From Microbacterium sp. (lineage in GTDB: Bacteria; Actinomycetota; Actinomycetes; Actinomycetales; Microbacteriaceae): a stretch of 47,598 nt of DNA. The notes below the pieces were generated by a model that saw only the letters and a program-made list of their open reading frames with translations, had not been told where the DNA came from and searched no databases. Each line of letters starts with the position of its first letter. Position 1 is the first letter of the stretch. Shown here piece by piece: positions 1-8,061 of the stretch. The position numbers and the translations under genes were made by a program. The stretch spans positions 1-47,598 of the forward strand of contig JAGIAK010000008.1 in assembly GCA_017744855.1 (NCBI GenBank), in the 5' to 3' direction.

Positions 1-1453
1 CCTTGTACTTCGTCGACATGTCCAGACCGGTCTGGCGCATGGTCTCGACCACGGCGTCCAGCGACACGTAGTGCTCGCCGTCGCCGCGCAGGGCGAGGCG
101 GGCGGCCGTCACGGCCGTGGATGCGGCGATCGCGTTGCGCTCGATGCAGGGGATCTGCACGAGTCCGCCGATGGGGTCGCACGTCAGCCCGAGGTGGTGC
201 TCCATCGCGATCTCGGCGGCGTTCTCGATCTGCCGGTTGGTTCCTCCCATGACGGCGGTGAGGCCGCCGGCCGCCATCGCGCACGCCGAACCGACCTCGG
301 CCTGGCATCCGCCCTCTGCGCCCGAGATCGACGCGTTGGCCTTGAACAGCGATCCCAGCGCGGTGGCGGTGAGCAGGAACCGGCGGATGCCGCGGCGGCG
401 ATTCGCCTCGGCCACGGCACCGGGATCTTCGATCGCGCCGACAGCGACCAGCGAGGCCTCTGCGCCGAAACCGAGCAGCGCGCTGCCGACCAGCTCGCCG
501 TACGGGGTCACCGCGTTGCCTGCTCCCAGCCCCGAATCGGCGAGGAAGCGCCACCAGTACATGGCGACGGCGGGGAGGATGCCGGCGGCGCCGTTGGTCG
601 GCGCGGTGACGACGCGTCCGCCCGCGGCGTTCTCCTCGTTCACGGCGAGCGCGAAGGCGCCGAGCCACTCACCGGGCAGTTCGCGGTGTCCGTCCGCCTC
701 GACGTCGGCCAGCTGCGCGCGGATCGTGCCGGCGCGACGCTTGACCTTGAGGATCCCCGGCAGCACGCCCTCGGCGTGCAGGCCGGCGTCGACGCACCCT
801 GACATCGCGTCCCAGATCGCGTCGAGCCCCGCCGCGACGTCCTCCTCCGAGCGCATCGCCGTCTCGTTGAGGCGGGCGAGTTCCGCGATCGTGAGCCCGT
901 GCTCGTCGCACAGCGCGAGCAGCGACGCGGCATCCGCGTACGAGTACGGCAGCGCGGCCGTGGCGAGCTTCGCCTCCTCGCCGTCACGGCGGATGAACCC
1001 GCCGCCGATCGAGTAGTACGTCTCCTCGGCGACGACCCCGCCCTCCGCATCCCACGCGGTGATCGTCATCGCGTTCGGGTGACCGGGCAGGCGCGTACGC
1101 GGGGCGAACACGATGTCGTCCTTGGCGAACGCGACGTCGTGCTCCCCCGCGAGCCGCAGCGGCGACCCCTCGGGGAAGTCCGTCCACGCCGAGCGCACGT
1201 CGGCCGGATCGCACGTCTCGGGAGCCAGCCCGCGGAGCCCGGCGACGACGGCATCCGGAGTCCCGTGCCCGATGCCGGTGGCGCCGAGCGAGCCATAGAG
1301 CGTGCAGCCGACCCGTGCGACGCGGGCGAGGTCGCCGCTCGACACGAGTCGCTGCGAGAACTCCAGAGCGGCCCGCATCGGTCCGACCGTATGGGAGCTC
1401 GAGGGTCCCACTCCGATGGAGAAGAGGTCGAAGGCCGAGACGTACGCAGTCAC
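1..1453 (-). CDS. sdaA: L-serine ammonia-lyase (serine dehydratase), single-chain Fe-S type, 3' end outside window
   Basis: Deaminates L-serine to pyruvate and ammonia in the cytosol. The N terminus has the FDLFSIGVGPSSSHTVGPMRAA-type signature of the beta domain, and the alpha domain is fused behind it. Three cysteines at about residues 383 (GGCQAEVGSA), 425 (LTCDPIGG) and 436 (IPCIERNA) have the 42- and 11-residue spacing known for the 4Fe-4S ligands of this family. About 484 codons are present and the last ones read MRQTGLDMSTKYK, which in relatives lies roughly 15 residues before the end, so very little is missing. The GTG start is chosen because the signature begins within ten residues of it; a GGAGG lies only 1-2 nt upstream, which is unusually tight. 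Divergent from the CMD/ECF41 operon. Identification is secure. Confidence 0.96.
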   Translation of the reverse strand, partial: MTAYVSAFDLFSIGVGPSSSHTVGPMRAALEFSQRLVSSGDLARVARVGCTLYGSLGATGIGHGTPDAVVAGLRGLAPETCDPADVRSAWTDFPEGSPLRLAGEHDVAFAKDDIVFAPRTRLPGHPNAMTITAWDAEGGVVAEETYYSIGGGFIRRDGEEAKLATAALPYSYADAASLLALCDEHGLTIAELARLNETAMRSEEDVAAGLDAIWDAMSGCVDAGLHAEGVLPGILKVKRRAGTIRAQLADVEADGHRELPGEWLGAFALAVNEENAAGGRVVTAPTNGAAGILPAVAMYWWRFLADSGLGAGNAVTPYGELVGSALLGFGAEASLVAVGAIEDPGAVAEANRRRGIRRFLLTATALGSLFKANASISGAEGGCQAEVGSACAMAAGGLTAVMGGTNRQIENAAEIAMEHHLGLTCDPIGGLVQIPCIERNAIAASTAVTAARLALRGDGEHYVSLDAVVETMRQTGLDMSTKYK

Positions 1454-1489
1454 CCCTCCAGCTTACGTCCGAAGAATTTCTCCCGGATC

Positions 1490-1516
1490 GGTCACATCCG
1501 CCGATTCCCGTTCGTC
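1490..1516 (+). promoter_or_regulatory. ECF41-type promoter of the CMD-sigma operon
   Basis: GGTCACA (1490-1496), a 16-nt spacer, then CGTC (1513-1516). The consensus I recall for ECF41 sigma factors is TGTCACA, about 16 nt, CGTC; only the first base differs. It ends 49 nt before the ATG of the CMD gene, whose partner gene encodes an ECF41-like sigma factor, so autoregulation is the natural reading. Inference from sequence and family knowledge. Confidence 0.7.
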
Positions 1517-1565
1517 TCCTCTGTACAGCCGTCCGAAACCGGCTGCGCAGACGAAGGAGAACGAG

Positions 1566-2057
1566 ATGACCACCCCCACCACCACCCAGAACGACATCGT
1601 CGCCCACAAGGCCCGGATGCCGCACCCCGCGTTCCTGCTCGAGGGCGGCGTCGACGCCGTGAGCGGCGTGAACCGCGCCGCTCAGGCGTCCGGCGTGCCG
1701 GAGCCGCTGCTGCACCTCGTGGCATTGCGGGCAAGCCAGATCAACGGCTGCAGCTGGTGCGTCGTCGACCACTCGCGACAGGTCGTCGACGACGGAGCGG
1801 CGCCCGAGCGCGTGCATGCCGTCGCGGCCTGGCGGGACGCTCCGTACTTCACCGCGGCCGAGCGGGCCGCCCTGGAGCTCACGGAGGTACTCACCCGCCT
1901 CGCCGACCACCACGACCCCGTCACCGACGAGCTGTGGGAGGAGCTGTCCATGCACTTCGATCGTCGGCAGCTCTCCGGCCTGCTCTTCGAGATCGGCGCG
2001 ATCAACGTCTGGAACCGTCTGAACGCCGCGATCCGCCAGCCCGCCGGCTCGTACTGA
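1566..2057 (+). CDS. Carboxymuconolactone decarboxylase / AhpD-like family protein
   Basis: A 163-residue all-helical cytosolic protein. The CxxC pair is C62-S-W-C65 followed by H69, the arrangement of AhpD-like alkylhydroperoxidase or peroxidase-type members, so a thiol-redox role is more likely than true lactone decarboxylation. AAGGAG at 1554-1559 sets the ATG start. It is followed after 17 nt by an ECF41-like sigma factor; ECF41 genes are typically paired with a carboxymuconolactone decarboxylase, oxidoreductase or epimerase. The substrate cannot be told from sequence. Confidence 0.9.
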   Translation: MTTPTTTQNDIVAHKARMPHPAFLLEGGVDAVSGVNRAAQASGVPEPLLHLVALRASQINGCSWCVVDHSRQVVDDGAAPERVHAVAAWRDAPYFTAAERAALELTEVLTRLADHHDPVTDELWEELSMHFDRRQLSGLLFEIGAINVWNRLNAAIRQPAGSY

Positions 2058-2074
2058 GCGATAGGGTGCCGAGC

Positions 2075-2914
2075 ATGCAGTCGACGCCGCTGGCCGAGGA
2101 GTTCGAGTCTCATCGGAGGTATCTCATGGCCGTGGCCTATCGGATGCTCGGCTCTCACGCCGATGCCGAGGATGCCGTGCAGGAGGCCTGGCTGCGCGTC
2201 GCGAAGGCCGCGCCGGAGGCCGACGACCTGCGCGGCTGGCTGACCAGGGTCGTGAGCAGGATCTGCCTCGACCAGCTCCGCTCGCGCACCCGCCGCAGGG
2301 AGAACCCGCTCGACCTCCTCCCGGACGTCGAGCGGGCTCCGGACGACGCCGATCCCATCACACGGGCGGAGAGCGCAGACCGCGTCGGGTACGCGCTGAT
2401 GCTCGTGCTGGAGCAGCTGAACCCCGACGAGCGCCTCGCCTACGTGCTGCACGACGTGTTCGGCCTCTCGTTCGAGGAGGTGGCGCCGCTCGTCGACCGG
2501 GCGGTGCCCGCCGCCCGCAAGCTCGCGAGCAGGGCACGCGACCGGGTGCGCGGCGCCGCTCCTTCCGACCCTCAACAGGCGGCGACGAGGGAGCAGCGCC
2601 GACGGGTCGTCGACGCCTTCCTCGCCGCGGCGCGCGGAGGGGATCTCGCCGGGCTCCTCGCGCTGCTGCATCCCGAGGTCGAGTTCCGTCAGGATCAGGG
2701 CGCCGACGGCATCCGGATCATCCGGGGTGCCGACAGGGTCGCGTCGAGTGCGGCCGCCTACCACCGCTACGCGAAGGACTTCGACTTCGAGATCGTGGAG
2801 CTGGGCGACGGCTTCGCGGTCGTCGCGATCGAGGACGGCATCCCCTCGTCGATCCTCTTCTTCACCTCCGAGGGCGGCACGATCATCGCGATGGAGACCC
2901 GCGAGCTCGACTGA
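2075..2914 (+). CDS. ECF41-like RNA polymerase sigma factor with C-terminal SnoaL-like domain
   Basis: 279 residues. Sigma region 2 spans about residues 8-75 (AVAYRMLGSHADAEDAVQEAWL, split as AYRMLGSHAD and AEDAVQEAWL), region 4 about 103-160 (LSFEEVAPLV, then ARKLASRARDRVRG), and a SnoaL/NTF2-like domain about 172-279. In ECF41 factors that fused domain replaces an anti-sigma factor and tunes activity. Gene order directly behind a CMD gene and a TGTCACA-like/CGTC promoter upstream support ECF41. Two hallmark motifs are degenerate: the WLPEP linker reads NPLDLLPDVE and the DGGGK loop reads RQDQGADG. It may therefore sit at the edge of the group or in a sister group. No separate anti-sigma gene is adjacent. 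Confidence 0.88.
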   Translation: MQSTPLAEEFESHRRYLMAVAYRMLGSHADAEDAVQEAWLRVAKAAPEADDLRGWLTRVVSRICLDQLRSRTRRRENPLDLLPDVERAPDDADPITRAESADRVGYALMLVLEQLNPDERLAYVLHDVFGLSFEEVAPLVDRAVPAARKLASRARDRVRGAAPSDPQQAATREQRRRVVDAFLAAARGGDLAGLLALLHPEVEFRQDQGADGIRIIRGADRVASSAAAYHRYAKDFDFEIVELGDGFAVVAIEDGIPSSILFFTSEGGTIIAMETRELD

Positions 2915-2999
2915 CCGTCCCTCTCGTGCCCGCCGGCGTCAACCCCCTTCGGCGCGCGCCGAGCCCAGGGCAGGGTGGGGGCAACGAACAGGAGGCGCC

Positions 3000-3293
3000 A
3001 TGAACGCAGGAGAATCCGCACGCGAGGAGAACCCGGAGACCGCCGTCCCCACGCCGTCGCCGTCGTCGGGAACGGATGCCGGTGACTTCACGGTCGGCGG
3101 CGAGCCGGACACCGCGCGGACACCCGAGCAGGCCGACTCGCCGGAGGATGCCGACAACGACGAGATCCCGTCGGACGACGAGCTCGAGGAGCCGAGCACC
3201 GAGAAGGAGCCGTCGGAGGAGCCGAAGGCCCCGAATCGCGACGATCCCGAGCCCGACCACCGGGCCGTCGGTATCGGCGTGATCGACTCCTGA
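3000..3293 (+). CDS. Small acidic, probably disordered protein
   Basis: 97 residues, dominated by Glu, Asp, Pro, Ser and Thr, with almost no hydrophobic residues until the last dozen (AVGIGVIDS). No signal peptide, membrane segment or known domain is visible. CAGGAGG at about 2989-2995 is a strong ribosome binding site five nt before the ATG, which makes it a convincing gene in spite of its composition. It lies 85 nt after the sigma gene on the same strand and could be read from its own promoter or from the operon. Convergent with the flavoprotein gene. Function unknown. Confidence 0.75.
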   Translation: MNAGESAREENPETAVPTPSPSSGTDAGDFTVGGEPDTARTPEQADSPEDADNDEIPSDDELEEPSTEKEPSEEPKAPNRDDPEPDHRAVGIGVIDS

Positions 3294-3305
3294 CCCCCCG
3301 GCGGG

Positions 3306-5036
3306 CTACTCGACGAGCTTGCCCGTGGTGTCGACCTCGCGCATGAGCTCGGCGATCTCCTCGGGGATCTCCGGGATCGCCTCACGCGTGACACCGGTGC
3401 GCGGGCTCCACACGAGGTTCACCTGCAGCGTCGGGTCGGTATCGGGGAAGTCGCTCCTGTTGTGGCATCCGCGCGTCTCGCGGCGTTCCAGCGCCGCCTC
3501 GAGAGTGGCGCGCGCCGCCAGCGCCGAGGCCTTGAGGTCGAAGGCGTGCGCGAGGTCCTGGAACCCGGCGATGTCGGGGTGGATGCCGACGTCCTCCATG
3601 CGTCCGTCGATGAGATCGAGCTCGGCGAGGCCGGTGCGCAGCCCCTCCTCCGATCGCACGACGCCGGCGTACGCGGTCATCGTGTCGCGGATGGCCCGCT
3701 GCAGCGCGCGCACGTTCTCGCGGCCGTCTGCGCTGAGGAGGTCGTCGATCTCCGCGCGCGCCTGCGCCACGGCATCCGCCGACCGGTTCTGCGCCTCGAG
3801 GCCGGCCGCGTGCGCCATCGCCGCCTGCCCGACGATGCGTCCGTAGACGAGCAGCTCGATGAGGGAGTTGCCGCCGAGGCGGTTGGCGCCGTGCAGGCCG
3901 CTCGACGCCTCGCCGATCGCGTAGAGCCCGTCGACGTCGGTCTGGTGGTCGTCCGGCCGCACCCACACGCCGCCCATCGAGTAGTGTGCGGTCGGCGCGA
4001 TCTCGATCGGCTGCGCCGTGATGTCGAGCATCTGCAGCTCCATCATCGTCTGGTACACGCGGGGCAGGCGCTCCATGATCACCGCGCGCGGCAGGTGCGA
4101 CACGTCGAGCCAGACGCCGCCGTTCGGGGTGCCGCGGCCCTCGGCGATCTCGGTGTACGCGGCGAGCGCGACGCGGTCGCGGGTGGAGAGCTCCATGCGC
4201 TCGGGGTCGTACTTCGCCATGAACCGCTCGCCGAGCGCGTTGGTGAGGATGCCGCCCTCGCCGCGGGCCGCCTCGGAGATGAGGGTGCCCGCCGCGTTCT
4301 CAGGCTCCAGGATGCCGGACGGGTGGAACTGCACGAGCTCGGGGTCGCGCAGCCGCCCGCCTGCCTCGACCGCGAGGCGGAAGGAGTCGCCGGTGTTCTC
4401 ATCGCGACGCGAGGAGGTGCGTCGCCAGATGCGGTTGTGGCCGCCCGCGGCGAGGATCACGGCATCCGCATGGATGAGGTAGCGCGTGCCGTCGGCCTGG
4501 TCGAAGCCGTAGGCGCCGAAGACGACGTTGTCGCGCACGAGCAGGCGCGTGATGTACACGTTGTCGAGGATCGGCACGTCGAGCTGCTCGGCCCTGGCGA
4601 CGAGGGTGCGCTGGATCTCCAGGCCTGTGTAGTCGCCGGCGAAGGCCGTGCGGCGGAAGGTGTGCGCCCCGAAGAACCGCTGCGAGATGCGGCCGTCGTC
4701 CTCGCGCGCGAAGTCCATGCCCCAGCGCTCGAGGTCGCGGATGCCGCGCTCGGCGCCCTGCGTGACGATCTCGACCGTGTGCGGGTTGGCGAGCAGGTAG
4801 CTCTCCTTGATGGTGTCGGCGGCGTGCTGCTGCCAGGAGTCGTCGGCGTCCATGGTGCCGAGGGCCGCGTTGATGCCGCCGGCGGCGAGGGAGGTGTGCG
4901 CGTCGTTCCGCGGGCGTTTGCCGACGGCGAGCACGTCGACCCCGTGCTCGGCGACCTCGATCGCCGCACGGAGCCCGGAGCCGCCCGTGCCGATGACGAG
5001 GACGGTGGTGGAGATCTGACGTTCGCGGGTACTCAT
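3306..5036 (-). CDS. FAD-dependent fumarate reductase / succinate dehydrogenase-type flavoprotein
   Basis: 576 residues. A GxGxxG dinucleotide motif (VIGTGGSGLRAA, residues 14-25) is followed by AHTSLAAGGINAALG, whose His47 matches the residue that binds FAD covalently in SdhA/FrdA. ELVQFHPSG and TAHYSMGG are the dicarboxylate-site motifs, and the C terminus has the RGCHNRSDFP block of SdhA/FrdA. NadB lacks the flavinylation His, so L-aspartate oxidase is less likely, though automated annotation may say so. No iron-sulfur or membrane-anchor subunit is nearby, so the electron partner is unknown. An upstream ATG at 5078 would run through the divergent promoter; 5036 is preferred. Divergent from a LysR regulator that probably controls it. 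Confidence 0.85.
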   Translation of the reverse strand: MSTRERQISTTVLVIGTGGSGLRAAIEVAEHGVDVLAVGKRPRNDAHTSLAAGGINAALGTMDADDSWQQHAADTIKESYLLANPHTVEIVTQGAERGIRDLERWGMDFAREDDGRISQRFFGAHTFRRTAFAGDYTGLEIQRTLVARAEQLDVPILDNVYITRLLVRDNVVFGAYGFDQADGTRYLIHADAVILAAGGHNRIWRRTSSRRDENTGDSFRLAVEAGGRLRDPELVQFHPSGILEPENAAGTLISEAARGEGGILTNALGERFMAKYDPERMELSTRDRVALAAYTEIAEGRGTPNGGVWLDVSHLPRAVIMERLPRVYQTMMELQMLDITAQPIEIAPTAHYSMGGVWVRPDDHQTDVDGLYAIGEASSGLHGANRLGGNSLIELLVYGRIVGQAAMAHAAGLEAQNRSADAVAQARAEIDDLLSADGRENVRALQRAIRDTMTAYAGVVRSEEGLRTGLAELDLIDGRMEDVGIHPDIAGFQDLAHAFDLKASALAARATLEAALERRETRGCHNRSDFPDTDPTLQVNLVWSPRTGVTREAIPEIPEEIAELMREVDTTGKLVE

Positions 5037-5070
5037 GCGTTCCACGCTAGGAACGCCCGCCCGATAACTC

Positions 5071-5098
5071 CAATGCATTGTTCTACTCGTATCGATAC
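5071..5098. promoter_or_regulatory. Paired 10-bp palindromes in the divergent flavoprotein/LysR promoter
   Basis: CAATGCATTG at 5071-5080 and GTATCGATAC at 5089-5098 are both perfect palindromes, their centres 18 bp apart, in the 71-bp gap between the divergent genes. LysR proteins commonly bind two such sites, so this is a candidate operator pair. Binding is inferred. Confidence 0.5.
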
Positions 5099-5107
5099 AC
5101 TGACAGC

Positions 5108-6037
5108 ATGAATCTGGAGCAGCTCCGCGGCTTCGTGGAGGTCGCGCGTCTCGGCCACTTCACGCGGGCCTCCGAGAGCCTGCATCTCGCCCAGCCGTCG
5201 CTGAGCCGGCAGATCTCCACGCTGGAGCGCGAGCTCGGCGCCGAGCTGTTCCACCGCGCCCGCGGGCACATCGCGCTCACCGCGGCTGGCGACACCCTGC
5301 TCCCCCGCGCCCGACGGATGCTGGCCGAGGCCGACGCCATCCGCGAGGAGATGGGCGAGCTGCGGGGGCTGCGCCGCGGCCGCGTGCGCCTCGGCGCTCC
5401 GCCGACCCTGTGCATCAGCCTCGTCGCCGAGACGATCAGCACCTTCCACGCCGCGCACCCCGGCGTCGACCTGCACCTCACCGAGAGCGGATCGCGGCTG
5501 CTCGTCGAACAGCTCGCCGTCGGGGCCGTGGACATCGCCCTCATCACCGAGTCGGCGGGGCAGGCCGTGTCGGGCGTGAGCCTCACCCGCACGCCCCTGC
5601 TGACCGAGGAGCTCGTCGTCGTGTCGTCCGCCGCGGAGCCGCCGCTCTCCGACGGCTCCGCGATCGAGCTGGAGCAGCTCGCGACGCTCCCCCTCATCGC
5701 GTTCGACGAGAGCTACGAACTGCGCGCGACGACCGATGCCGCGTTCCGGGCCGCCGACCTCACCCCCACGCAGGTGCTGGAAGGGGCGGAGATGGATGCC
5801 GTGCTGCGCTTCGTCGAGCGCGGAGTGGGCGTCGCCGTGGTTCCGGCGATGGTGCTGCTCGACCGCCCTGAGCTACGGTCGGCGCGGCTCTCGCACCCGT
5901 CGATGACCCGCACCATCAGCCTCGCGCACCGCTCGGACGTGACCCCGGCCGCCGCGGTCGCCGCGATGCGCCGCGTGATGCTCGCGACCGCGGCCGGGGT
6001 CGCCGAGCGCGACCCCGCGATCACGAGCCTCCTGTAA
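5108..6037 (+). CDS. LysR-family transcriptional regulator
   Basis: 309 residues, the usual size. The N-terminal winged helix-turn-helix is classical (MNLEQLRGFVEVARLGHFT, then ASESLHLAQPSLSRQISTLE), followed by the two-lobed substrate-binding domain from about residue 90. The ATG at 5108 is chosen because MNLEQLR is the canonical family start; an in-frame ATG ten codons upstream would place coding sequence over the palindromic sites. Divergent from the flavoprotein gene, so it probably activates that gene in response to a small organic acid and represses itself. The ligand is not deducible. Confidence 0.93.
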   Translation: MNLEQLRGFVEVARLGHFTRASESLHLAQPSLSRQISTLERELGAELFHRARGHIALTAAGDTLLPRARRMLAEADAIREEMGELRGLRRGRVRLGAPPTLCISLVAETISTFHAAHPGVDLHLTESGSRLLVEQLAVGAVDIALITESAGQAVSGVSLTRTPLLTEELVVVSSAAEPPLSDGSAIELEQLATLPLIAFDESYELRATTDAAFRAADLTPTQVLEGAEMDAVLRFVERGVGVAVVPAMVLLDRPELRSARLSHPSMTRTISLAHRSDVTPAAAVAAMRRVMLATAAGVAERDPAITSLL

Positions 6038-6109
6038 CGGGGCCGCAGTTCACACCGATCTGCCGTGAGCGACGGATCGCGAAGCGTCGTCAGTGGAACG
6101 TGTCGCGGG

Positions 6110-7042
6110 TCAGGCCCAGAACGCGGCGAGGTGCGGCGCGAGAGCGAGCCCCTGCGCGCGGCCTATGCGCGCGGCATCTGGACGCAGCGACGGGTCCATC
6201 GCGCGCGGGCCGATCATGCGGTCGAACTCCTCCCCCGGTCTCACGGTCTCGACCGCGCTGCCGGCCGCGCGGAGGTCCTCGACCTGCGCGTCGAGCTGCA
6301 TGCGCCAGGCGAGCGGATGCCGTGTGCGGCCGCCGAACGGCGAGAGCACGAGCACCCGTCCGTACCCGGACGCCAGGTCGGCGTTCTCGTTGCGCCGGTA
6401 GCCGCCGTCGATGAAGCGGCGATCCCCGATGCGGTACGCGAATCCGCTGGAGCAGCTCGCCGCGACCGCATCCGCCAGGTCGACTCCGCTGTCGCGGTCG
6501 AACACGACGGCCTCGCCGGTCGCGGCGTCGACCGCGGGGATCAGCATCCGCCGTTCGGGCCAGTCGAGAGTCGGCAGCCGCGACGCGACCGTCGCCCGCC
6601 AGCGCGCCGCCTGGGAGCCGTCGGCGTCCAGGTCGAACGCCTCCGCTCCCATCCGGCGACGCATGTCGGCGGCGTCAGACGAGGCGGCGATGATGCCCGC
6701 CGTGCGCGCCATGTTGTCCGCGACCGAGCGCACGCCCGCGCCCGCGCGCGGGTCCGCAGTGCGGCTGTCGGATGCCGGAGCACCGGCGTCCGGTCGCGCG
6801 CGCGGGGGCATCGGCGCGAGGACCGCGTCGAGCAGCGCGGCGGGCGACGACGCGGCGAGCTGCACGGCCGTGGTGGCGCCGGCCGAGGTGCCGATCAGGA
6901 GATCCGCCGCGGCCACATCGAGGCCGGCCTCGGCGAGTCCGCCGACGACGCCCAGCAGCCATGCGTTGCCAGTCGATCCGCCACCGCCGAGCACCAGAGC
7001 GCGGCCGCCGGAGGACGGAGAGGAGAAGGAAGAGTCGTTCAT
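6110..7042 (-). CDS. Patatin-like phospholipase family protein
   Basis: 310 residues. The three patatin blocks are visible: the oxyanion GGGGSTGN (residues 19-26), the nucleophile elbow GTSAG with Ser53, and the catalytic Asp in FIDGGYRRNEN. No signal peptide or membrane segment, so a cytosolic or membrane-associated Ser-Asp lipid acyl hydrolase is expected. It is monocistronic: tRNA-Arg with a terminator lies upstream and the convergent LysR gene downstream. The substrate is unknown. Confidence 0.92.
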   Translation of the reverse strand: MNDSSFSSPSSGGRALVLGGGGSTGNAWLLGVVGGLAEAGLDVAAADLLIGTSAGATTAVQLAASSPAALLDAVLAPMPPRARPDAGAPASDSRTADPRAGAGVRSVADNMARTAGIIAASSDAADMRRRMGAEAFDLDADGSQAARWRATVASRLPTLDWPERRMLIPAVDAATGEAVVFDRDSGVDLADAVAASCSSGFAYRIGDRRFIDGGYRRNENADLASGYGRVLVLSPFGGRTRHPLAWRMQLDAQVEDLRAAGSAVETVRPGEEFDRMIGPRAMDPSLRPDAARIGRAQGLALAPHLAAFWA

Positions 7043-7110
7043 GGAATCCGCCTCTCAGGATGCACCCGCGGCTCGACTCTCGCAACCGGCAGGGCCCCGC
7101 TGGACACAGC

Positions 7111-7144
7111 AGAAACCCCCGCCGCTTCCGCGACGGGGGTTTCT
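7111..7144 (-). terminator. Rho-independent terminator after tRNA-Arg
   Basis: AGAAACCCCCG (7111-7121) and CGGGGGTTTCT (7134-7144) form a perfect 11-bp stem with a 12-nt loop. It lies 20 nt beyond the 3' end of tRNA-Arg and upstream of the patatin gene. Confidence 0.85.
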
Positions 7145-7163
7145 GTACTGTCTCAACACAGTG

Positions 7164-7236
7164 TGCGCCTGGAGGGACTCGAACCCCCAACCTTCTGATC
7201 CGTAGTCAGATGCTCTATCCATTGAGCTAGAGGCGC
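7164..7236 (-). tRNA. tRNA-Arg (anticodon ACG)
   Basis: 73 nt fold: acceptor GCGCCTC, D arm with AGCTC...GAGC, anticodon stem TCTGA/TCAGA around loop CTACGGA (anticodon ACG), T arm GGGGG-TTCGAGT-CCCTC, and 3' CAGGCGC plus discriminator A. The seventh acceptor pair is C opposite C. CCA is not encoded. It should read CGN codons after A34 deamination. Confidence 0.95.
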
Positions 7237-7238
7237 AA

Positions 7239-7265
7239 GGCCCGCTTTTCACCGCTCAGCGGGCC
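7239..7265 (-). terminator. Hairpin between the unknown gene and tRNA-Arg
   Basis: GGCCCGC (7239-7245) pairs with GCGGGCC (7259-7265), a 7-bp stem with a 13-nt loop, placed between the stop of the 7311-7931 gene and the tRNA. It lacks a clear U tract; probable terminator of that gene. Confidence 0.45.
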
Positions 7266-7310
7266 GTGGAACAGCCTACAACAGTCTTTCCCAGAAAGCG
7301 AAACGAGGCC

Positions 7311-7931
7311 TCAGGAGCGCTTCGATGAGGCCTTGGAGGCCGCCTTCGCCGCCTCTTTCCCTGCGGCTTTCTCCTGCTTCTTCAAGCGCTTCGCCCGTGC
7401 CCTTTGCTGCGACGAGAGGGCCTGCAGATCGACCAGTCGCAGCGCCTGCATCCGCGCTTCGCGCATGCGGTCGTAGTCGGGGTCCTGATCGGGCCGCATG
7501 CTCTCGACTTTGAGCCGTCGGTCGAGGTTGTGCCGCACGTCCGCCCACGCGGCCTTGCGCGCCTCTTCGACGATGACCCCCAGCTGCTCGGGGTCGTCCA
7601 TCATCTCGCGCAGCTTCGTCGCGACGCCGTGCGACTGCTTGGCGCGGCGACGGAGGTTGCGCACGTCGCGGTCGCGGTAGTCGTGCGTGCCAACGGGGTC
7701 GGAGTGCCGCCCGCGTGCGCGCTTGCGCAGGGCGGTGAGCGTCTTCTCCGCCTCCTCCGACTCCTCAGCCATCGCGCGCAAGGCTTCGCGGGTGTCGGCG
7801 ATGTACTTCTCGGTGTCGAACACCCCGCCCTCGGCGATGGTCCCGACGAGGATGTGGTTCTTGACGGCGAGGCGCGCGGCAGACGTCGCGATCGCAACGC
7901 CCTCGGCGATGGCATCCGCAGTTCGTCCCAC
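7311..7931 (-). CDS. Conserved hypothetical charged coiled-coil protein
   Basis: 206 residues from a GTG at 7931, four nt after GGAAGGAGGT, a nearly perfect Shine-Dalgarno that fixes the start. The body is helical and highly charged (coiled coil likely over residues 45-75 and 90-160), and the last 40 residues are a Lys/Ala-rich tail (KRLKKQEKAAGKEAAKAA). Such tails occur on nucleic-acid-binding actinobacterial proteins, but no domain can be named. No signal peptide or membrane segment. Divergent from the SDR gene and monocistronic. Function unknown. Confidence 0.75.
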   Translation of the reverse strand: MGRTADAIAEGVAIATSAARLAVKNHILVGTIAEGGVFDTEKYIADTREALRAMAEESEEAEKTLTALRKRARGRHSDPVGTHDYRDRDVRNLRRRAKQSHGVATKLREMMDDPEQLGVIVEEARKAAWADVRHNLDRRLKVESMRPDQDPDYDRMREARMQALRLVDLQALSSQQRARAKRLKKQEKAAGKEAAKAASKASSKRS

Positions 7932-8061
7932 CGCTACCTCCTTCCACGAGCGTACCGGTATCGCCCCTCTCGCAGGTCGGCGAGAATGGATCGCGATCGC
8001 CGCTCCCGCACCCCGGCACGACGCCGTGCCGTACGGCGGGAGCACGCCACGAGGAGGATGC

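Noticed and set aside
899-2914. 671-codon open frame spanning the sdaA/CMD/sigma region
   Set aside because: Only its 3' part is the sigma gene (from 2075). The upstream extension runs antisense to sdaA and over the promoter and CMD gene; long open frames are expected at this GC.
3306-5036. L-aspartate oxidase (NadB)
   Set aside because: The sequence has the covalent-FAD His47 of SdhA/FrdA, and no nadA or nadC lies next to it. Kept as a fumarate-reductase-type flavoprotein.
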